Notes: generated from the letters alone by a model not told the origin. A DNA stretch of 64,000 bases from Vespa crabro (GCF_910589235.1 NC_060961.1:4897501-4961500); one strand, 5' to 3'; numbered from the stretch's first letter, positions 37,200 through 48,160 are shown. Program-made: numbers and translations.

Positions 37200-37255
37200 A
37201 GAGAGATAGAGAGAGAGTGAGAGAGAGAGAGAGAGAGAGAATGAGAGAAAAAGGG
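37200..37255. repeat. (GA)n array, interrupted
   Basis: GA runs with ATAG, GTGAG and ATGAG breaks. Confidence 0.93.
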
Positions 37256-37418
37256 AAAATTCAAGAGTATGTACCATACGTACTACTTGTATGTATGTAC
37301 TCAGAAATCCTCCACACAGGAAACGTTTTCTCTTATTTGAGTGCAATGCCACTCTCAACGTACACGTCTGCTTCTAATATTCGTTTGCCATATCAAAATA
37401 ATTTTTCTTATGAGTTTA

Positions 37419-37420
<2 letters not shown>

Positions 37421-37474
<54 letters not shown>
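37421..37474. repeat. (GA)n array, about 26 units
   Basis: Long pure GA array, opposed at 73 bp by the CT array that follows. Confidence 0.95.
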
Positions 37475-37476
<2 letters not shown>

Positions 37477-37545
37477 CAGGAGGGCAATTAATTTTCGAAA
37501 TGCACTCGGTGCAGGAAGGAATCATTTGGTTTTCTTCTCAAAACT

Positions 37546-37547
<2 letters not shown>

Positions 37548-37584
<37 letters not shown>

Positions 37585-37606
37585 CTTTCTCTCTCTTTCT
37601 CTCTTT
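37548..37606. repeat. (CT)n array
   Basis: About 17 pure CT units then a broken CT segment; complementary to the GA array just upstream. Confidence 0.95.
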
Positions 37607-38124
37607 ATATAATTACGAGATATAAATTGAATTTCAAAGAATCTTATATTCATCTGACACTCGAAAATCGAGTTTTCGGAAGAAAATGATTCGCATTATG
37701 CTGGTAATAGCGAAATCTACCTGCTTTCTGTTCGAGCTAGAAAGACTGCTCTTTCAAGATCGACCATTAAAGCTCGGCTTTGATACTATCCTCTTGCGAT
37801 CTTTGAATACTCTTCATACTGTTACATCGATGGTTCCTCGACGGTCATGCACTCGTGTGGCCGATGGAATAAATTTGAATCGGGATATAAGGAAATTTCG
37901 AATGCGCGTATTCGAGTTCCACTATTCGTGAGACGGCATTTCCGATGCCGTATCCTCCTTCGTGACTCTGCCATTTTATGATTCTTCTTTGTAGCGAACA
38001 CATACATATGTATATATATCTATTTCCATGCACTTACATAAAGCATATTTATTTTATTTATGGAAATGTGGTTCTGTAAATAAGATTTCCTGACAAACGA
38101 GATCACTTGTTCGTTCTATACACC

Positions 38125-38162
38125 ATTATATTTATTACTTGCAGTATTATATTTATTACTTG
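38125..38162. repeat. 17-bp direct repeat, period 21
   Basis: ATTATATTTATTACTTG is found at 38125-38141 and again at 38146-38162, separated by CAGT. Confidence 0.9.
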
Positions 38163-38179
38163 AAATTTTCCCTTTTTCC

Positions 38180-38232
<53 letters not shown>

Positions 38233-38240
38233 TCTCTCTA
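38180..38240. repeat. (CT)n array
   Basis: About 20 CT units with a final CCCT break. Confidence 0.95.
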
Positions 38241-38834
38241 CATCTTTCTCTGCCTTTCATTGTTTCATAAAATATAATATTTTGTACCTTATCTTCCATA
38301 GAACATAACATGGATCTCATCGATAGATAATTAGGATCTAATGGACCTGAAAAGTTCGTATTAACGTATGGTATCTGCCGAGAAAGCCAGAATGCGAAAC
38401 TCCGAAGATCGCGTAGATCAAGCTTGTAGATCCGATGTGTAGATCGTACGGTAATGATCTTCGGAGGCACTTCTCGAAAGGCCAGATGCATGCGGTTGCA
38501 TAAATGTACCGGCTTAATACGGATTACATCAAGATTCATCGATGGATTCGCGGTCGAACGACTTCAACCATTCCATCTAATGGCCTTCGTTCGATAATAA
38601 TTTACCTTCTACGACAATCGACAAACATGGAAGGGGATTTTAACTGATCTATGATTTTATCGCAAATATTGCAATCGTTTCTTTTTCTTTTTTCTTTTTT
38701 TACGTCAGACTTATGTAGCTCGCTTAAAGTCAATTATTCTTATTGAAATTGGCCTGTAGATACTTACAATTTAATATTACAAAATAATATTAGCTATTTA
38801 CTAGTTATCTTAATTATTAAGTATTAGTTACTAG

Positions 38835-38866
38835 ATAGTATAGTTATTAGATAGTATAGTTATTAG
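38835..38866. repeat. 16-bp tandem repeat, two copies
   Basis: ATAGTATAGTTATTAG occurs twice back to back, with degenerate partial copies on both sides (TTAGTTACTAG before, ATTACAAG after). Confidence 0.9.
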
Positions 38867-39270
38867 ATTACAAGATAGAGATTCTTAATGAAATTTTATT
38901 TCTTATGATAAACTTTGTTATCAATAATAATACGATTTCGATGATAAATAATTATAATAAAATGATCGAAATTTTAACAAATAAAATAATATCGATTTTT
39001 ATCGTTTATTTCGTTGCATTTCATTTATATATTTAAAATCTCTATTATTTATCGATAAGTTATATTCAGAATCATTTTTACGAATAATAAGGTTTTCTTT
39101 TTCTAATTTTATTTTAATAAATAATGAATATGAAATAAATCACTTTTATTACATGTTCTTCAACTTTCCTATCTTGATCGATTATAATGCAAAAGAAAGA
39201 AAAGAAAGGAAAGAGAATTGTCAGTGATTCGAATCCCTGTTACATATGCATCTCGTTCGGATATAAATCA

Positions 39271-39348
39271 ATGGGAACAGACTCGCCGTCGTCTGACGTC
39301 CCTTCGCCCATCGAATTGGACTGTCGTGCTGCCCTATATCAGTCCCAG
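39271..39348 (+). other. Candidate short first coding exon (26 codons), product not recognised
   Basis: This is an open, compositionally normal stretch in AT-rich surroundings. The frame starts MGTDSPSSDVPSPIEL and ends ALYQSQ, directly followed by a possible 5' splice site, CAG|GTGAAA. It is GC-richer than its flanks and uses many C/G-ending codons (GAC, TCG, CCG, GTC, CCC, GCC), unlike microsatellite-derived frames. The frame is also open upstream to an ATG at 39187, but that part is lysine-rich low complexity, so I prefer the ATG at 39271, which has A at -1 and G at +4. The donor is only moderate (GTGAAA rather than GTRAGT). I do not recognise the peptide. Chance openness of 26 codons is quite possible. 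Confidence 0.2.
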
Positions 39349-39385
39349 GTGAAACTATTTCAGCAGTACCCATGCGCATTTCTAC

Positions 39386-39389
<4 letters not shown>

Positions 39390-39443
<54 letters not shown>
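39390..39443. repeat. (TA)n array
   Basis: About 27 TA units ending one base before the target site of the hAT-type element. Confidence 0.95.
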
Positions 39444-39444
<1 letters not shown>

Positions 39445-39445
<1 letters not shown>

Positions 39446-39452
39446 TTTAGAA
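39445..39452. repeat. Left target-site duplication of the hAT-type element
   Basis: CTTTAGAA lies immediately outside the left terminal inverted repeat. Its partner is CTATAGAA on the right side, with one mismatch. Eight bases is the length produced by hAT transposases. Confidence 0.7.
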
Positions 39453-39733
39453 CAGCGTTTCTCAATCTACAGGACGCGGCTCAATATCGGGCAGCGAAAT
39501 GCTATCTACTATCTAAATAAGAAAAATGATCAATTTGTTGTAAGAGATTTTCGTAAAATGTTCTACGAAACGTATTCGAGAGAATATTGCAGTAATAGCA
39601 ATATGTTTAAAATAATATAAAGTGACACTAATCTAATGGGTTCTTAAAGATTAAATTTATATTATAAATTTTTTTGGCGCGATATCATTACAAAACAAAT
39701 TTATTCGCATGGAGAAAAGGTTGAGAAACGCTG
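39453..39733. mobile_element. Non-autonomous hAT-type DNA transposon (MITE), 281 bp
   Basis: The first 13 bases (CAGCGTTTCTCAA, 39453-39465) are the exact reverse complement of the last 13 (TTGAGAAACGCTG, 39721-39733). CAGnGTTTCTCAA-type ends are typical of hAT/Charlie-like elements. The left flank CTTTAGAA (39445-39452) and the right flank CTATAGAA (39735-39742) match at 7 of 8 bases and fit the hAT target-site preference nTnTAnAn, with one extra C between the right end and its flank. The subterminal GCGGCTCAATATCGGGCAGCG is also of the kind seen in such elements. There is no transposase frame inside, so mobilisation would depend on an enzyme encoded elsewhere. The element sits directly beside a (TA)n array. 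The imperfect target duplication suggests it is not recent. Family name and autonomous partner are unknown to me. Confidence 0.85.
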
Positions 39734-39734
39734 C

Positions 39735-39742
39735 CTATAGAA
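39735..39742. repeat. Right target-site duplication of the hAT-type element
   Basis: CTATAGAA partners CTTTAGAA on the left. One unexplained C (39734) separates it from the terminal inverted repeat, probably a later insertion or a mutated end. Confidence 0.65.
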
Positions 39743-39838
39743 CGTAGACATTACTTCGGAATGGTGAAATCGTCTAGAATAGAACAATGGTGTGTACTCC
39801 AAGACAGTAGAGAATCGGGAGTACTCATTCTTCATCTT

Positions 39839-39839
<1 letters not shown>

Positions 39840-39882
<43 letters not shown>
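39840..39882. repeat. (CT)n array
   Basis: About 19 pure CT units. Confidence 0.95.
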
Positions 39883-39884
<2 letters not shown>

Positions 39885-40042
39885 CTTTATTTCTCAGAGA
39901 AACGAATAATATCTATGTAAATAAGTAGAGTTGACCGAGCTTCGTCCCTTCAAGTGTATTTTCCAAGCATTCGAATTCTCTAAGAAAGCATAGAGAATAC
40001 GTCTCTAAGGTGTGCTTATGTAACAAAGAATAGAAACACAGT

Positions 40043-40043
<1 letters not shown>

Positions 40044-40076
<33 letters not shown>
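40044..40076. repeat. (GA)n array
   Basis: About 15 pure GA units; faces the CT array at 39840. Confidence 0.95.
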
Positions 40077-40080
<4 letters not shown>

Positions 40081-40927
40081 AAAAACATAATGTTTCCTAC
40101 CAGCGTATATTCCTAATTATTTTCAATAATTACACCAATGAAATCTAACGATAATATATAAATATAACTGACAATATTAAATAATCTCTTTACGTTTTGA
40201 ACTCTGGCGAATATTGAAATTGTAGAAATAAATTATCGTGCTATACGATCGTAATCACGAACTATTATTTCAATAGCGAGGCGTTGACGTAGGTGACACT
40301 TCGGTGAGGGTGAAAACTAGAAGGGAAATCTGTGAAAGAAAACTGAAAGGGGAGAAGAGCGTGGAGAAAGAGGAAAAATATTGAAAGTATTCCTTTATGA
40401 GAAAAATATTTGCTACAGAGGAGGGTGGCAGCGTGATACCGTTGGTTAAACGGAAAGGGTTGATAAGAAGAAAAGGGAAAAGAGAAGAGAGGTCGCAGTC
40501 AATGGAAAAATCAAGCAAAAATCAAGAAGAGAAGTTGTGCCTGTGAGCGAGCGTGGTCGAGCTTTTTCAAAGCTCCTTCCTTTCAAATTCTCCTCTATCA
40601 TTCTTTCTCTTTCACTCTCTTTCTCTCTTTCCCTCGGAAATTTGTAATGGTCGAGTAAGTCCGGGGAAACGCGCGAGGACGCCCAACGACGAACCCTTTT
40701 GTCCGTCTTGACGCAATAATTGAATGCACGATCGCGATTTTCACCTGCTACCTTTTTTTCTCTTTCTCTTTGTCCGTACTCCTGCTTTTCTTTATTTCTT
40801 TCTTGCATATCTCGCTTGCAACGCGAGACATTTCGCATAGACAAACGCGCATCTGCCTTTTATCCGGTTACACGATTCAAACTACCGTCTGATTCATTTC
40901 TTTTTCGTCTATTGCTTCTTCTTTTTA

Positions 40928-40929
<2 letters not shown>

Positions 40930-40966
<37 letters not shown>
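40930..40966. repeat. (TA)n array with CA-rich tail
   Basis: About 18 TA units, then CTCATACACACATACACA. Confidence 0.95.
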
Positions 40967-40967
<1 letters not shown>

Positions 40968-41267
40968 TCATACACACATACACAGATATACATATCCCTT
41001 TTACTTTTTCTCCCTGACACTTTTCTTTTTTCTTTAAAAACTCGATTATTCGTTTCAACCTTTCATTGGTGTTACTCGCTCACGTCGACCGTGTCGGGCT
41101 TCACAAATCGTAACTACGAAGCGGTAAACTTTTCTCTTCTTTCACGTGTTTACACGCATATAAGCAAACATACTGCTTTCCGTAGCGTTTTCCTTTCTTT
41201 GCCATTAGAACGACGACAAGTCGAATTTTACGTTTCCTTTGGATTACTCTAACTATGACTGTCAGAG

Positions 41268-41300
41268 CTTTTTTTTTTCTTTTTTTTTTTCTTTTTCTCT
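41268..41300. repeat. T-rich tract
   Basis: T runs with two C breaks. Confidence 0.85.
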
Positions 41301-42572
41301 CTTTAAGAATCATATTTCTATATCTTTCCGTTTCTCTACCTTATTCTGTGAATCAGAAACGAAATCCGTTTCTCCTCTCGTTTGTTGATTTTTCCTTAGA
41401 ATTTCGATGCCGACAAACAAAGCGAGCCAACGTTTTCTTTTCTTTTTTCTTTTTTTTTTTCTTTTTTTTACGATCAAAGAAATTCATCTTCCTACGTTCA
41501 TTTCGAATTAAGCTGGAATTAAAACAATTCATTCGCTGTATATTTAGCCGCGTATAAAGCTTTGATTAGTGTTATTATTATCATCGAAATTCAAGAGGAA
41601 AAATCATAACGTTGTTTTGCGGTATTTTTAATGGTTCCTCATTACTCTCATGCTGGAATACAAGAATAGGCGAAAAATTCAAATTTCGTCGAAAAAAATT
41701 CCATTTCATGAGCAATTTAGGACTTCACGTTCCATATCGTTTTAGTTACGATAAAAACAATGAAGTTACTACTGCTATTATTACTTGTTGCTCTGTACGA
41801 TGAACATAATGAGAACATTCCGTGGTTGTTTGTTGCTCGAAAGAGCTTCGCAACATTAAATTTCTTTGCCTTTAACTGCTCCTTTTATTTTCTTCTCTCT
41901 AACTCTCTTTTTTTTTTTTTTTTTAAACATTCTTACCTTTTTCGCATGCTGACTTTGCATCAACCGAAAGCATCGAATGAGTCTTTTCATCGTTTGCAGT
42001 ACACCTCGTTCTTTATCTAATACCTCGAGAAGCATTAAAAGCACAACTGGAAGACGTCGTCTCACAGAAATAAATCACAATTTAAGATATTCTCGCAACG
42101 TAAACTCGAGAAAGGACTCGATTTTATCAACGGTTGAGATTCAAAGAAACTTACTTGTAGTTGAGTAAGTTTTAAGAAACTCTAACGATAACTAGTTTAA
42201 GATTACTTTGGTCGAATAGTAATTTTACGTCAAGGAAGATTCATAAAAGTAGATACTGATAACATAACAATATTTTGTGCTATATAACAATATTTTATTC
42301 TATGCATATGTAATAAATAACGCAAATAAAGAGGAAAATTAAAAAGAATTTGCTTTTAAAATGAACTAAAATTAGTGCCATTTGTACATCTAAGGATATG
42401 ATTCCTTAGCAAAAGAAAAAAAAAAAAAAGAAAAAGAAACAAAGATAGAAGAAGAATCGAAAAGATTTTAAAGCTCGAAAAACTCGATAATGAAGATTTG
42501 CTCTTGCTCCCGTTAATTTGCTCGGACATGTATTTCATTAATCAGTCGAAGAGTTTTGTAAGAGGATTTGTG

Positions 42573-42627
42573 GTTTTTTTTTCTTTCTTAAAAAAAAAAA
42601 AAAAAAAAAAGAAAAAAATTTTCTTTT
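42573..42627. repeat. Adjacent T-rich and poly-A tracts
   Basis: T9 with TTC units flips to A21 and GA7, a self-complementary T/A arrangement. Confidence 0.88.
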
Positions 42628-43331
42628 TTGCTTGGAAAAGAACTAGCGTTTCTTCAAGAGAAACGTTATCGTATCTTCTTCATTTCATTCTTTGTTTTTT
42701 GGTTTTTTTTTTTTGGGACATGTCGTGAAGGAAGAAAAAATTTATGGCATTTATTTGATCGATAAGAAGACTACTACGTAACGTAGTGAGCCAACGAATG
42801 AAAGTACATACGTACACAGAACAGAGAAGAGATAGATAGGAAGTTCAACTTTTTCTTGTAGTTCCCGATATTTTCGCGATACTTTTCGAGAAAAGAAGAA
42901 AATCGGGTATAGACGGAGGGTGGGTGGGTTCAGGTTTGGAGAGAGGCAGGAGAGAAGTGGGAAAGAAAAAGGCAAAGAAAATACCAACTATTTATGATCT
43001 TATCTTTACGTCGAATCAATTGAAATTTTTGACTCGATAGCGTACAACACGTTCCATAAGAGTTTTTCGTTTAACCAATCGATATCGTTTGCTTTCTCTT
43101 ATCTTTTCGACCTTCGTAATTGAAATTTTTTTTCCGAGCAAACGAAGAGAAAAAAAGCAAAAAAAGAAAAGGAAAGGAAAGGAAAAAGAAAATAGTCCGG
43201 GGTTAAGAATACTTATGAAAAATCGACGGAACATCTGACGGACGTGTAATAACCAATCTATTTTAAAAGGAAACTTTTTCGTGATATCAATCTTCTCGAT
43301 TATTTATATCACGAAATAATTTCTTTTCGAG

Positions 43332-43431
43332 ATGTGGTGTCCGGTACATGGACGTCGATGTAACGTCGTGCAACGTTGAGAAAATCTCTTTGTACTCCTA
43401 TAAAATCCATAAATCTTGTCACCGCGAGTGG
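43332..43431 (+). other. Candidate 100-bp exon, weak
   Basis: The tract TTTCTTTTCGAG is a mediocre acceptor (G at -3). The donor TGG|GTAAGTAT (43432 on) is excellent. One frame is open for 33 codons after a single leading base, with three cysteines (CGVRYMDVDVTSC... and ...SCHREW). That frame also stays open on both sides of the proposed exon, so openness carries little information. Not recognised. Confidence 0.1.
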
Positions 43432-43874
43432 GTAAGTATAACGCTCCGGAGTTACGAGGCTAATACCCTTTTCCTTCATGCTTTCTTTTACTCTTTTCCC
43501 GCTTGAACGAGACCATCCTCCTTCTTCTCTTTCTGCTTCTCTTTCTTCTCTCGCACTTCGGAGTTTTCCTTGCTTTAAAGCAGCTCATCCCTTTTTCACT
43601 CGAAGACGAGCATTCTTCTTCACGTCTCCTCACCTCGATCTACGTCATCATTTACCGCATGAAGGAGTCTTACGATCGAGTTTAATAACCAAAGAGTTTT
43701 AGTTCATTCTTTCGATTTGTTAAGCAACGATTTTATAATGGATAGAACACTTTTATATCTATGATATTAAATAATGGGATTTATTTATTTCATCAAAAAA
43801 AATATTCTTTTATTTTTTACTTAGGTCATGCTCATTTTAGCGGCTAAATGAAAATCGAAAAGGACATGTTTCCG

Positions 43875-43876
<2 letters not shown>

Positions 43877-43920
<44 letters not shown>

Positions 43921-43942
43921 CATACATATACATACATATATA
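43877..43942. repeat. Compound (TA)n(CATA)n array
   Basis: About 18 TA units followed by CATA/CATATA units. Confidence 0.95.
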
Positions 43943-45412
43943 CTATCCTACGTATGTATGTATACAAAAGTAAATATATGAATAATAGGCACGTGCTCGC
44001 ATGTGACCAAGTGTATATTGAAAATCAATGATTTAACTGGATCTAACGATGCTCTATTGTTATTACTCTATTTTATATTATCTTGAGTTATAAAAAAAGT
44101 CAATGGAAATATCTATGCTATTTAGAAGAAAAATGCGTACTTTCGTTTTATACATGTAGGAATATATGCAAATAAATAAATAAAACAGTCTCGCGATACG
44201 AGAGTCCCGTGAATAACCCTGCTTAAGGATCTCTCAACCTCAACCTTTGATCTTACAGTGGAAAATACAACTGAGCGATCAATGAATCAGTAATTCTAAA
44301 TGAAAAACAGTAAAGTAAACATTATATAATGAACAGCGATAAAGAATTAATGAAGACTTGTGTACGAGTCAATCTATAAGTATATATATATAAATATCTG
44401 GTATTAATGTATTAACTATTACGTATATAGTTCTTTATGTGTAACTATATACTATATACGTATTAACTATTTTATAGGAATTATCTTAACTCTTAACTTG
44501 GATTTCTCATTTAATGGTAAACAAAAACTTCTTAGATGCAAGTATCTAAAAGATACACTCTTTACGTTTTCTAGACGCGTAACGGAAAATGATGTAGAAA
44601 ACGATCGTTCGGAAAGTTCTTAAGGCTAAGGAACCACCTGTTTCGTGAATAGACTTTTTACTTTCGGAAGGATACGACCGAGAAAACAAGAAGGAGGAGC
44701 ATCTAGAACCGATCGGATTACGTACTATGACCTCGAGAAGCTGTAACGATAAAAGCTTGTACTTTGACATCGTTTGTTTCCGTCGAATTATCTCAATCTA
44801 TTTAATCGCTGAACGTGAAACTTTTTCTTACACATTATTCTTTTTCTTTTTTTCAAGGCAATAAATTGTATCTTATATATATAATATATATATAAACATT
44901 AGATAAACATTTTCAATTATATCGGAACTAGTAACTTCATTTAATTATTTTCATTTATTATTTATCACGAAGCAAATAATTCCATATGAAAATAATAATT
45001 CATTTTAGCGAAGTGATAAAAGTGAAAGATCGATAACGACAGTAATATCAAAAGAACTTTTTATTTTTTATTTTTTTTTTCGTTTATTCTATTATATCGT
45101 AGAACACAGCTACTGAATTCACGATAATTTTCTAACTCGCGAAATACTCTCTCGTCTCTACGTCACTGCCACCTAACACTACCATTGCCATACTCTTTCC
45201 GATCTCTGTGTTCTCCTCTTGAAACATCCCTCTCTACCTTTTCCCTCCCACGAGGCGCTATGAGCAAACTGAGTTCTACCAGAGAGTTTGTTCAACGAAC
45301 GTGGCGACAAAAGCTCGCTGATTAATTAGAACTCTCCTTGTGGATGTATAAACTGTGAGTATGTGAGTGTGCGTGTGGGTGTGTGTATGTATACATAAGC
45401 ATAAGAGAATGT

Positions 45413-45413
<1 letters not shown>

Positions 45414-45468
<55 letters not shown>

Positions 45469-45474
45469 AAGAGA
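45414..45474. repeat. (GA)n array, preceded by a GT-rich stretch
   Basis: About 25 GA units with two AAAG breaks; 45355-45390 upstream is GT-rich. Confidence 0.95.
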
Positions 45475-46166
45475 TACTCTCTCAACTATTCAACGATAAT
45501 TAATTCACTCGACTGACTCGCGATTTTACTTGCCACTCATGTCGGAGAATCCTCGTAAAATCCAGCAAAAACGCGTCCACGGAAATGGTTACATGTCGCG
45601 TTTAGGATAAAAGCTAATTCGTATTGCGTCGCCTAAACCTGAAGCAAAAGCTTTAAGCCACAACTAGTTCCCCGAATATTTTCGCTTTTCTGAGTATCAA
45701 TGTGTATTTACACACGTAAAGAAAACGTATTAAAACGAATGAAAGAAATATCTTTATAAAGTACCGTGAGGGTGTTAGCCCTTTATAAGCGAAAAGATAA
45801 ATTACATTAGTAAGATGGAAAGTTAGAACGTTGCTTGGAACGTACGATGAATCATGTAATTTAATTTTTGCCATCGAACATTCGCTTGGAATGAATTCAA
45901 CATAAACATGTTGAATAGTTCCTTCTGAAAGAAAAATGAGAAACGAAAGAAAAATTTATAGTAGTTCCCTATCGATAAATGTCTTCTCGTTCTTTTTCCT
46001 TTTTTTCTCCTTTCGTACTATTTTACGAGTTAAGTAATTAATCGATGTAATTAATCTATATTCGTTTAACACTTAGTCGTTTCATTATTTCGAATTAGTT
46101 TAATGCGATCGTTCTATTTCTTTTTTCTTTTTTCTCTTTTCTTTTTTTTTTTTTTACTTTTTCTAC

Positions 46167-46168
<2 letters not shown>

Positions 46169-46203
<35 letters not shown>
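46169..46203. repeat. (CT)n array after poly-T
   Basis: About 16 CT units; 46141-46160 before it is a T run. Confidence 0.95.
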
Positions 46204-46206
<3 letters not shown>

Positions 46207-46366
46207 TTTTACTTTACTTTTTCGTTCTATTTCTTTTATTCAAATTGAATATCGATTTTAGAAGAATACTATAAAAAGAAAAATTGAAGTGAACATTTTT
46301 TTTTTTTAATATTTTTTATATATATCTCGATTTTATATATTTTTCACGAATAATATAGTTTCTCAG

Positions 46367-46494
46367 CATGAATACATTTAAAGCGATAGATCACTTAAAT
46401 GAAGGAAATTATAGCTACTTGTCTAAAACCGCTTAACGAAGATTTACGAAAAGGAAAGTACTTTGGAATCGACCCTCGGAATTACCGCGAAATG
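46367..46494 (+). other. Candidate exon (acceptor plus strong donor), product not recognised
   Basis: A pyrimidine-containing acceptor ending TTTCTCAG (to 46366) precedes the segment and a near-consensus donor ATG|GTGAGT follows it (46495-46500). From the ATG at 46399 there are 32 codons, beginning MKEIIATCLKPLNEDL and ending GIDPRNYREM, closing in phase 0 at the donor. An in-frame TAA lies just before that ATG, which would fit a first coding exon with a 5' leader. A second short frame (ATG at 46368, stop at 46434-46436) overlaps it. The composition is not low complexity. No homologue comes to mind, and donor-like sites are expected by chance in 64 kb. Confidence 0.2.
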
Positions 46495-46699
46495 GTGAGT
46501 CCGCCGCAAACTTAGTCGTTCGATCAGTTTGTGTACTCGAACAAGTTAACTTCCGACCTTTCCTACGTTTATCCGGAAAGGTGCCGACGTAGGAAACCAC
46601 CGTAAAGCGACAGGAAATTAACCGTAAATAATTAAACAATCCAATCATTTGTTACTCACTTAACGGAATTATTTCGAAATTATTATTTGCAAAGTGTTA

Positions 46700-46724
46700 T
46701 TTTTTTTTTTTTTTTTTTTTTTTT
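46700..46724. repeat. Poly-T tract
   Basis: About 24 consecutive T residues. Confidence 0.93.
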
Positions 46725-47266
46725 AAGAATTATTGACCCAATTTCTTTTTTTTCTCGTTTTCTTTTTTTTTTTCTTTCCCTCTCGTTCAATACACGTGCT
46801 CTTCCTTTGGGACGCGAAAAAAAGAAATAAAGAAAAAAGAAGATACCTGAGAAACTTAGTCCTCTAGCTAAAACTTTCGAGGGCTTTTGTCGTCGACTGA
46901 TCAAACGTTAAACATGCTTACCGTGCACACACGAAACAAGTTTTTCCAGTGAATAACTCCGAAAATTTTTCTACTTAAGTTTAACTAGGTACTCGGACCT
47001 TCAGTAAAGCGGATTATGCGATTAATTAATTCTATTCGTATCCGTGAGAATACGTTCCAAGAATATCGACGTCTCCTCGATTTTAATTTGAAGAAAAAGA
47101 AAAGAGAGTTGAATTAACGAATTGCAAGAGAAGAGAAAAAGATAAAAAGAAGAAAAAGAAGGAAAAGACATTTTTTTGAATAATGAACTCGGCCTTTGAT
47201 CCGATCAAGATGGTCGTCGCCATTATCGATGAAATAGATTTCTCTTTTAGTTTTGTTATACTTATG

Positions 47267-47269
<3 letters not shown>

Positions 47270-47316
<47 letters not shown>
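47270..47316. repeat. (TA)n array
   Basis: About 23 TA units, then TTATATACGTGTATACGTAT. Confidence 0.95.
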
Positions 47317-47322
<6 letters not shown>

Positions 47323-47623
47323 CGTGTATACGTATATATGCATTATTATTATATTTATATTGTTAATTCTAAATAATAAAAAATAGCTACACACGAAACA
47401 GCATTGTTCAAAAGCTATTTGTAAAATTGCAATAGAATCGATTCGATTGTTATATTAATATTTAATACTAAAACGTTTATAACTAAAGAGACATTATCTT
47501 GAAAATAATTGATGGAATTTTTTAAATTTAAAAACGATACATTCTCATGGTCTGTCAAAGTTTCAGGGAAAATTTCGATAAAATCAAATCAATTGTTTCT
47601 TTAATTTTTACTTTTAAAGTATC

Positions 47624-47626
<3 letters not shown>

Positions 47627-47661
<35 letters not shown>
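47627..47661. repeat. Poly-A tract, 35 residues
   Basis: The longest pure homopolymer in the window. Degenerate direct repeats with core AAATTTCGATA flank it at about 47571 and 47730. Confidence 0.95.
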
Positions 47662-47664
<3 letters not shown>

Positions 47665-48113
47665 TATATCGCGACTAATTAATCAATTTGTTTGAATTCC
47701 TAAACGGTCAAACGTCAAAATTTTCTATCAAATTTCGATAGGATCGTTTCTGCTATTACGTTATTGTTTTTCATTAAAATCTATATAATATAAAATCATT
47801 TTAAAATCAATGATCTAATTAAAGTCTGAAATTATAAGCAACAATTTCCTTTATTGAAAATAACCTTTGTGTATAATTGTGTATTATAAATGAAAAAAAT
47901 TTAAACACGCATATATATTATAAAATGTCATTATTCATAAAGAATTTGAAACAAAATTGGAAAATTTTATTTCCATCAAAAGTTATTATAAGCAAACGCT
48001 TTTCGCAATAGTGATTGCATAAAATATTCTCGACTGTCGTATCTCTGGAAAGCTCGTTCCTTCTTGACCCTCACGAAAAATTCTTTATTAAAAGACATGG
48101 GAAGAAAAAGGAT

Positions 48114-48117
48114 AGAA

Positions 48118-48152
<35 letters not shown>

Positions 48153-48160
48153 AAAGAGAA
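48114..48160. repeat. (GA)n array
   Basis: About 13 pure GA units then AAAG-broken GA. Confidence 0.95.

Larger units (their letters stand above)
34921..39186. other. Non-coding region
   Basis: 35320-35500 is a GC-richer repeat-free patch. 37680-37960 is mixed sequence with an 81-codon plus-strand frame of normal composition but no splice or promoter signal. 38270-38560 carries a minus-strand frame of about 85 normal codons that runs into a CT array. 38600-39180 is AT-rich. Confidence 0.6.
39743..43876. other. Non-coding region
   Basis: Mixed spacer with T-rich tracts. 40250-40720 is purine-rich; 42170-42360 is AT-rich with a repeated TATAACAATATTTT near 42260-42295. The weak exon candidate at 43332 is listed separately; 43480-43690 is pyrimidine-rich and gives leucine/serine frames. 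Confidence 0.65.
43943..48113. other. Non-coding region
   Basis: 44330-44480 has TA-rich partly palindromic sequence (ACGTATATAGTT against AACTATATAC). 45480-45900 is plain. 46500-46650 contains nested inverted repeats (ACCTTTCC with GGAAAGGT). 47400-47960 is AT-rich with poly-A and degenerate repeats that look like decayed mobile DNA. Confidence 0.6.

Noticed and set aside
37686..37931. 81-codon plus-strand frame beginning MIRIMLVIAKSTCFLFELER
   Set aside because: Not low complexity, but no splice sites, no recognisable domain and the opposite strand is also open.
38156..38539. 127-codon minus-strand frame beginning MNLDVIRIKPVHLCNRMHLA
   Set aside because: The first 85 or so residues are of normal composition but match nothing I know, and the frame runs into a CT array as Arg-Glu. 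Probably chance; a protein search would settle it.
39222..39245. tRNA T-arm-like GATTCGAATCC
   Set aside because: No A-box, no acceptor-stem pairing and no cloverleaf could be drawn around it.
40446..40844. 132-codon minus-strand frame
   Set aside because: Lys/Arg/Glu-rich from degenerate purine sequence; no domain.
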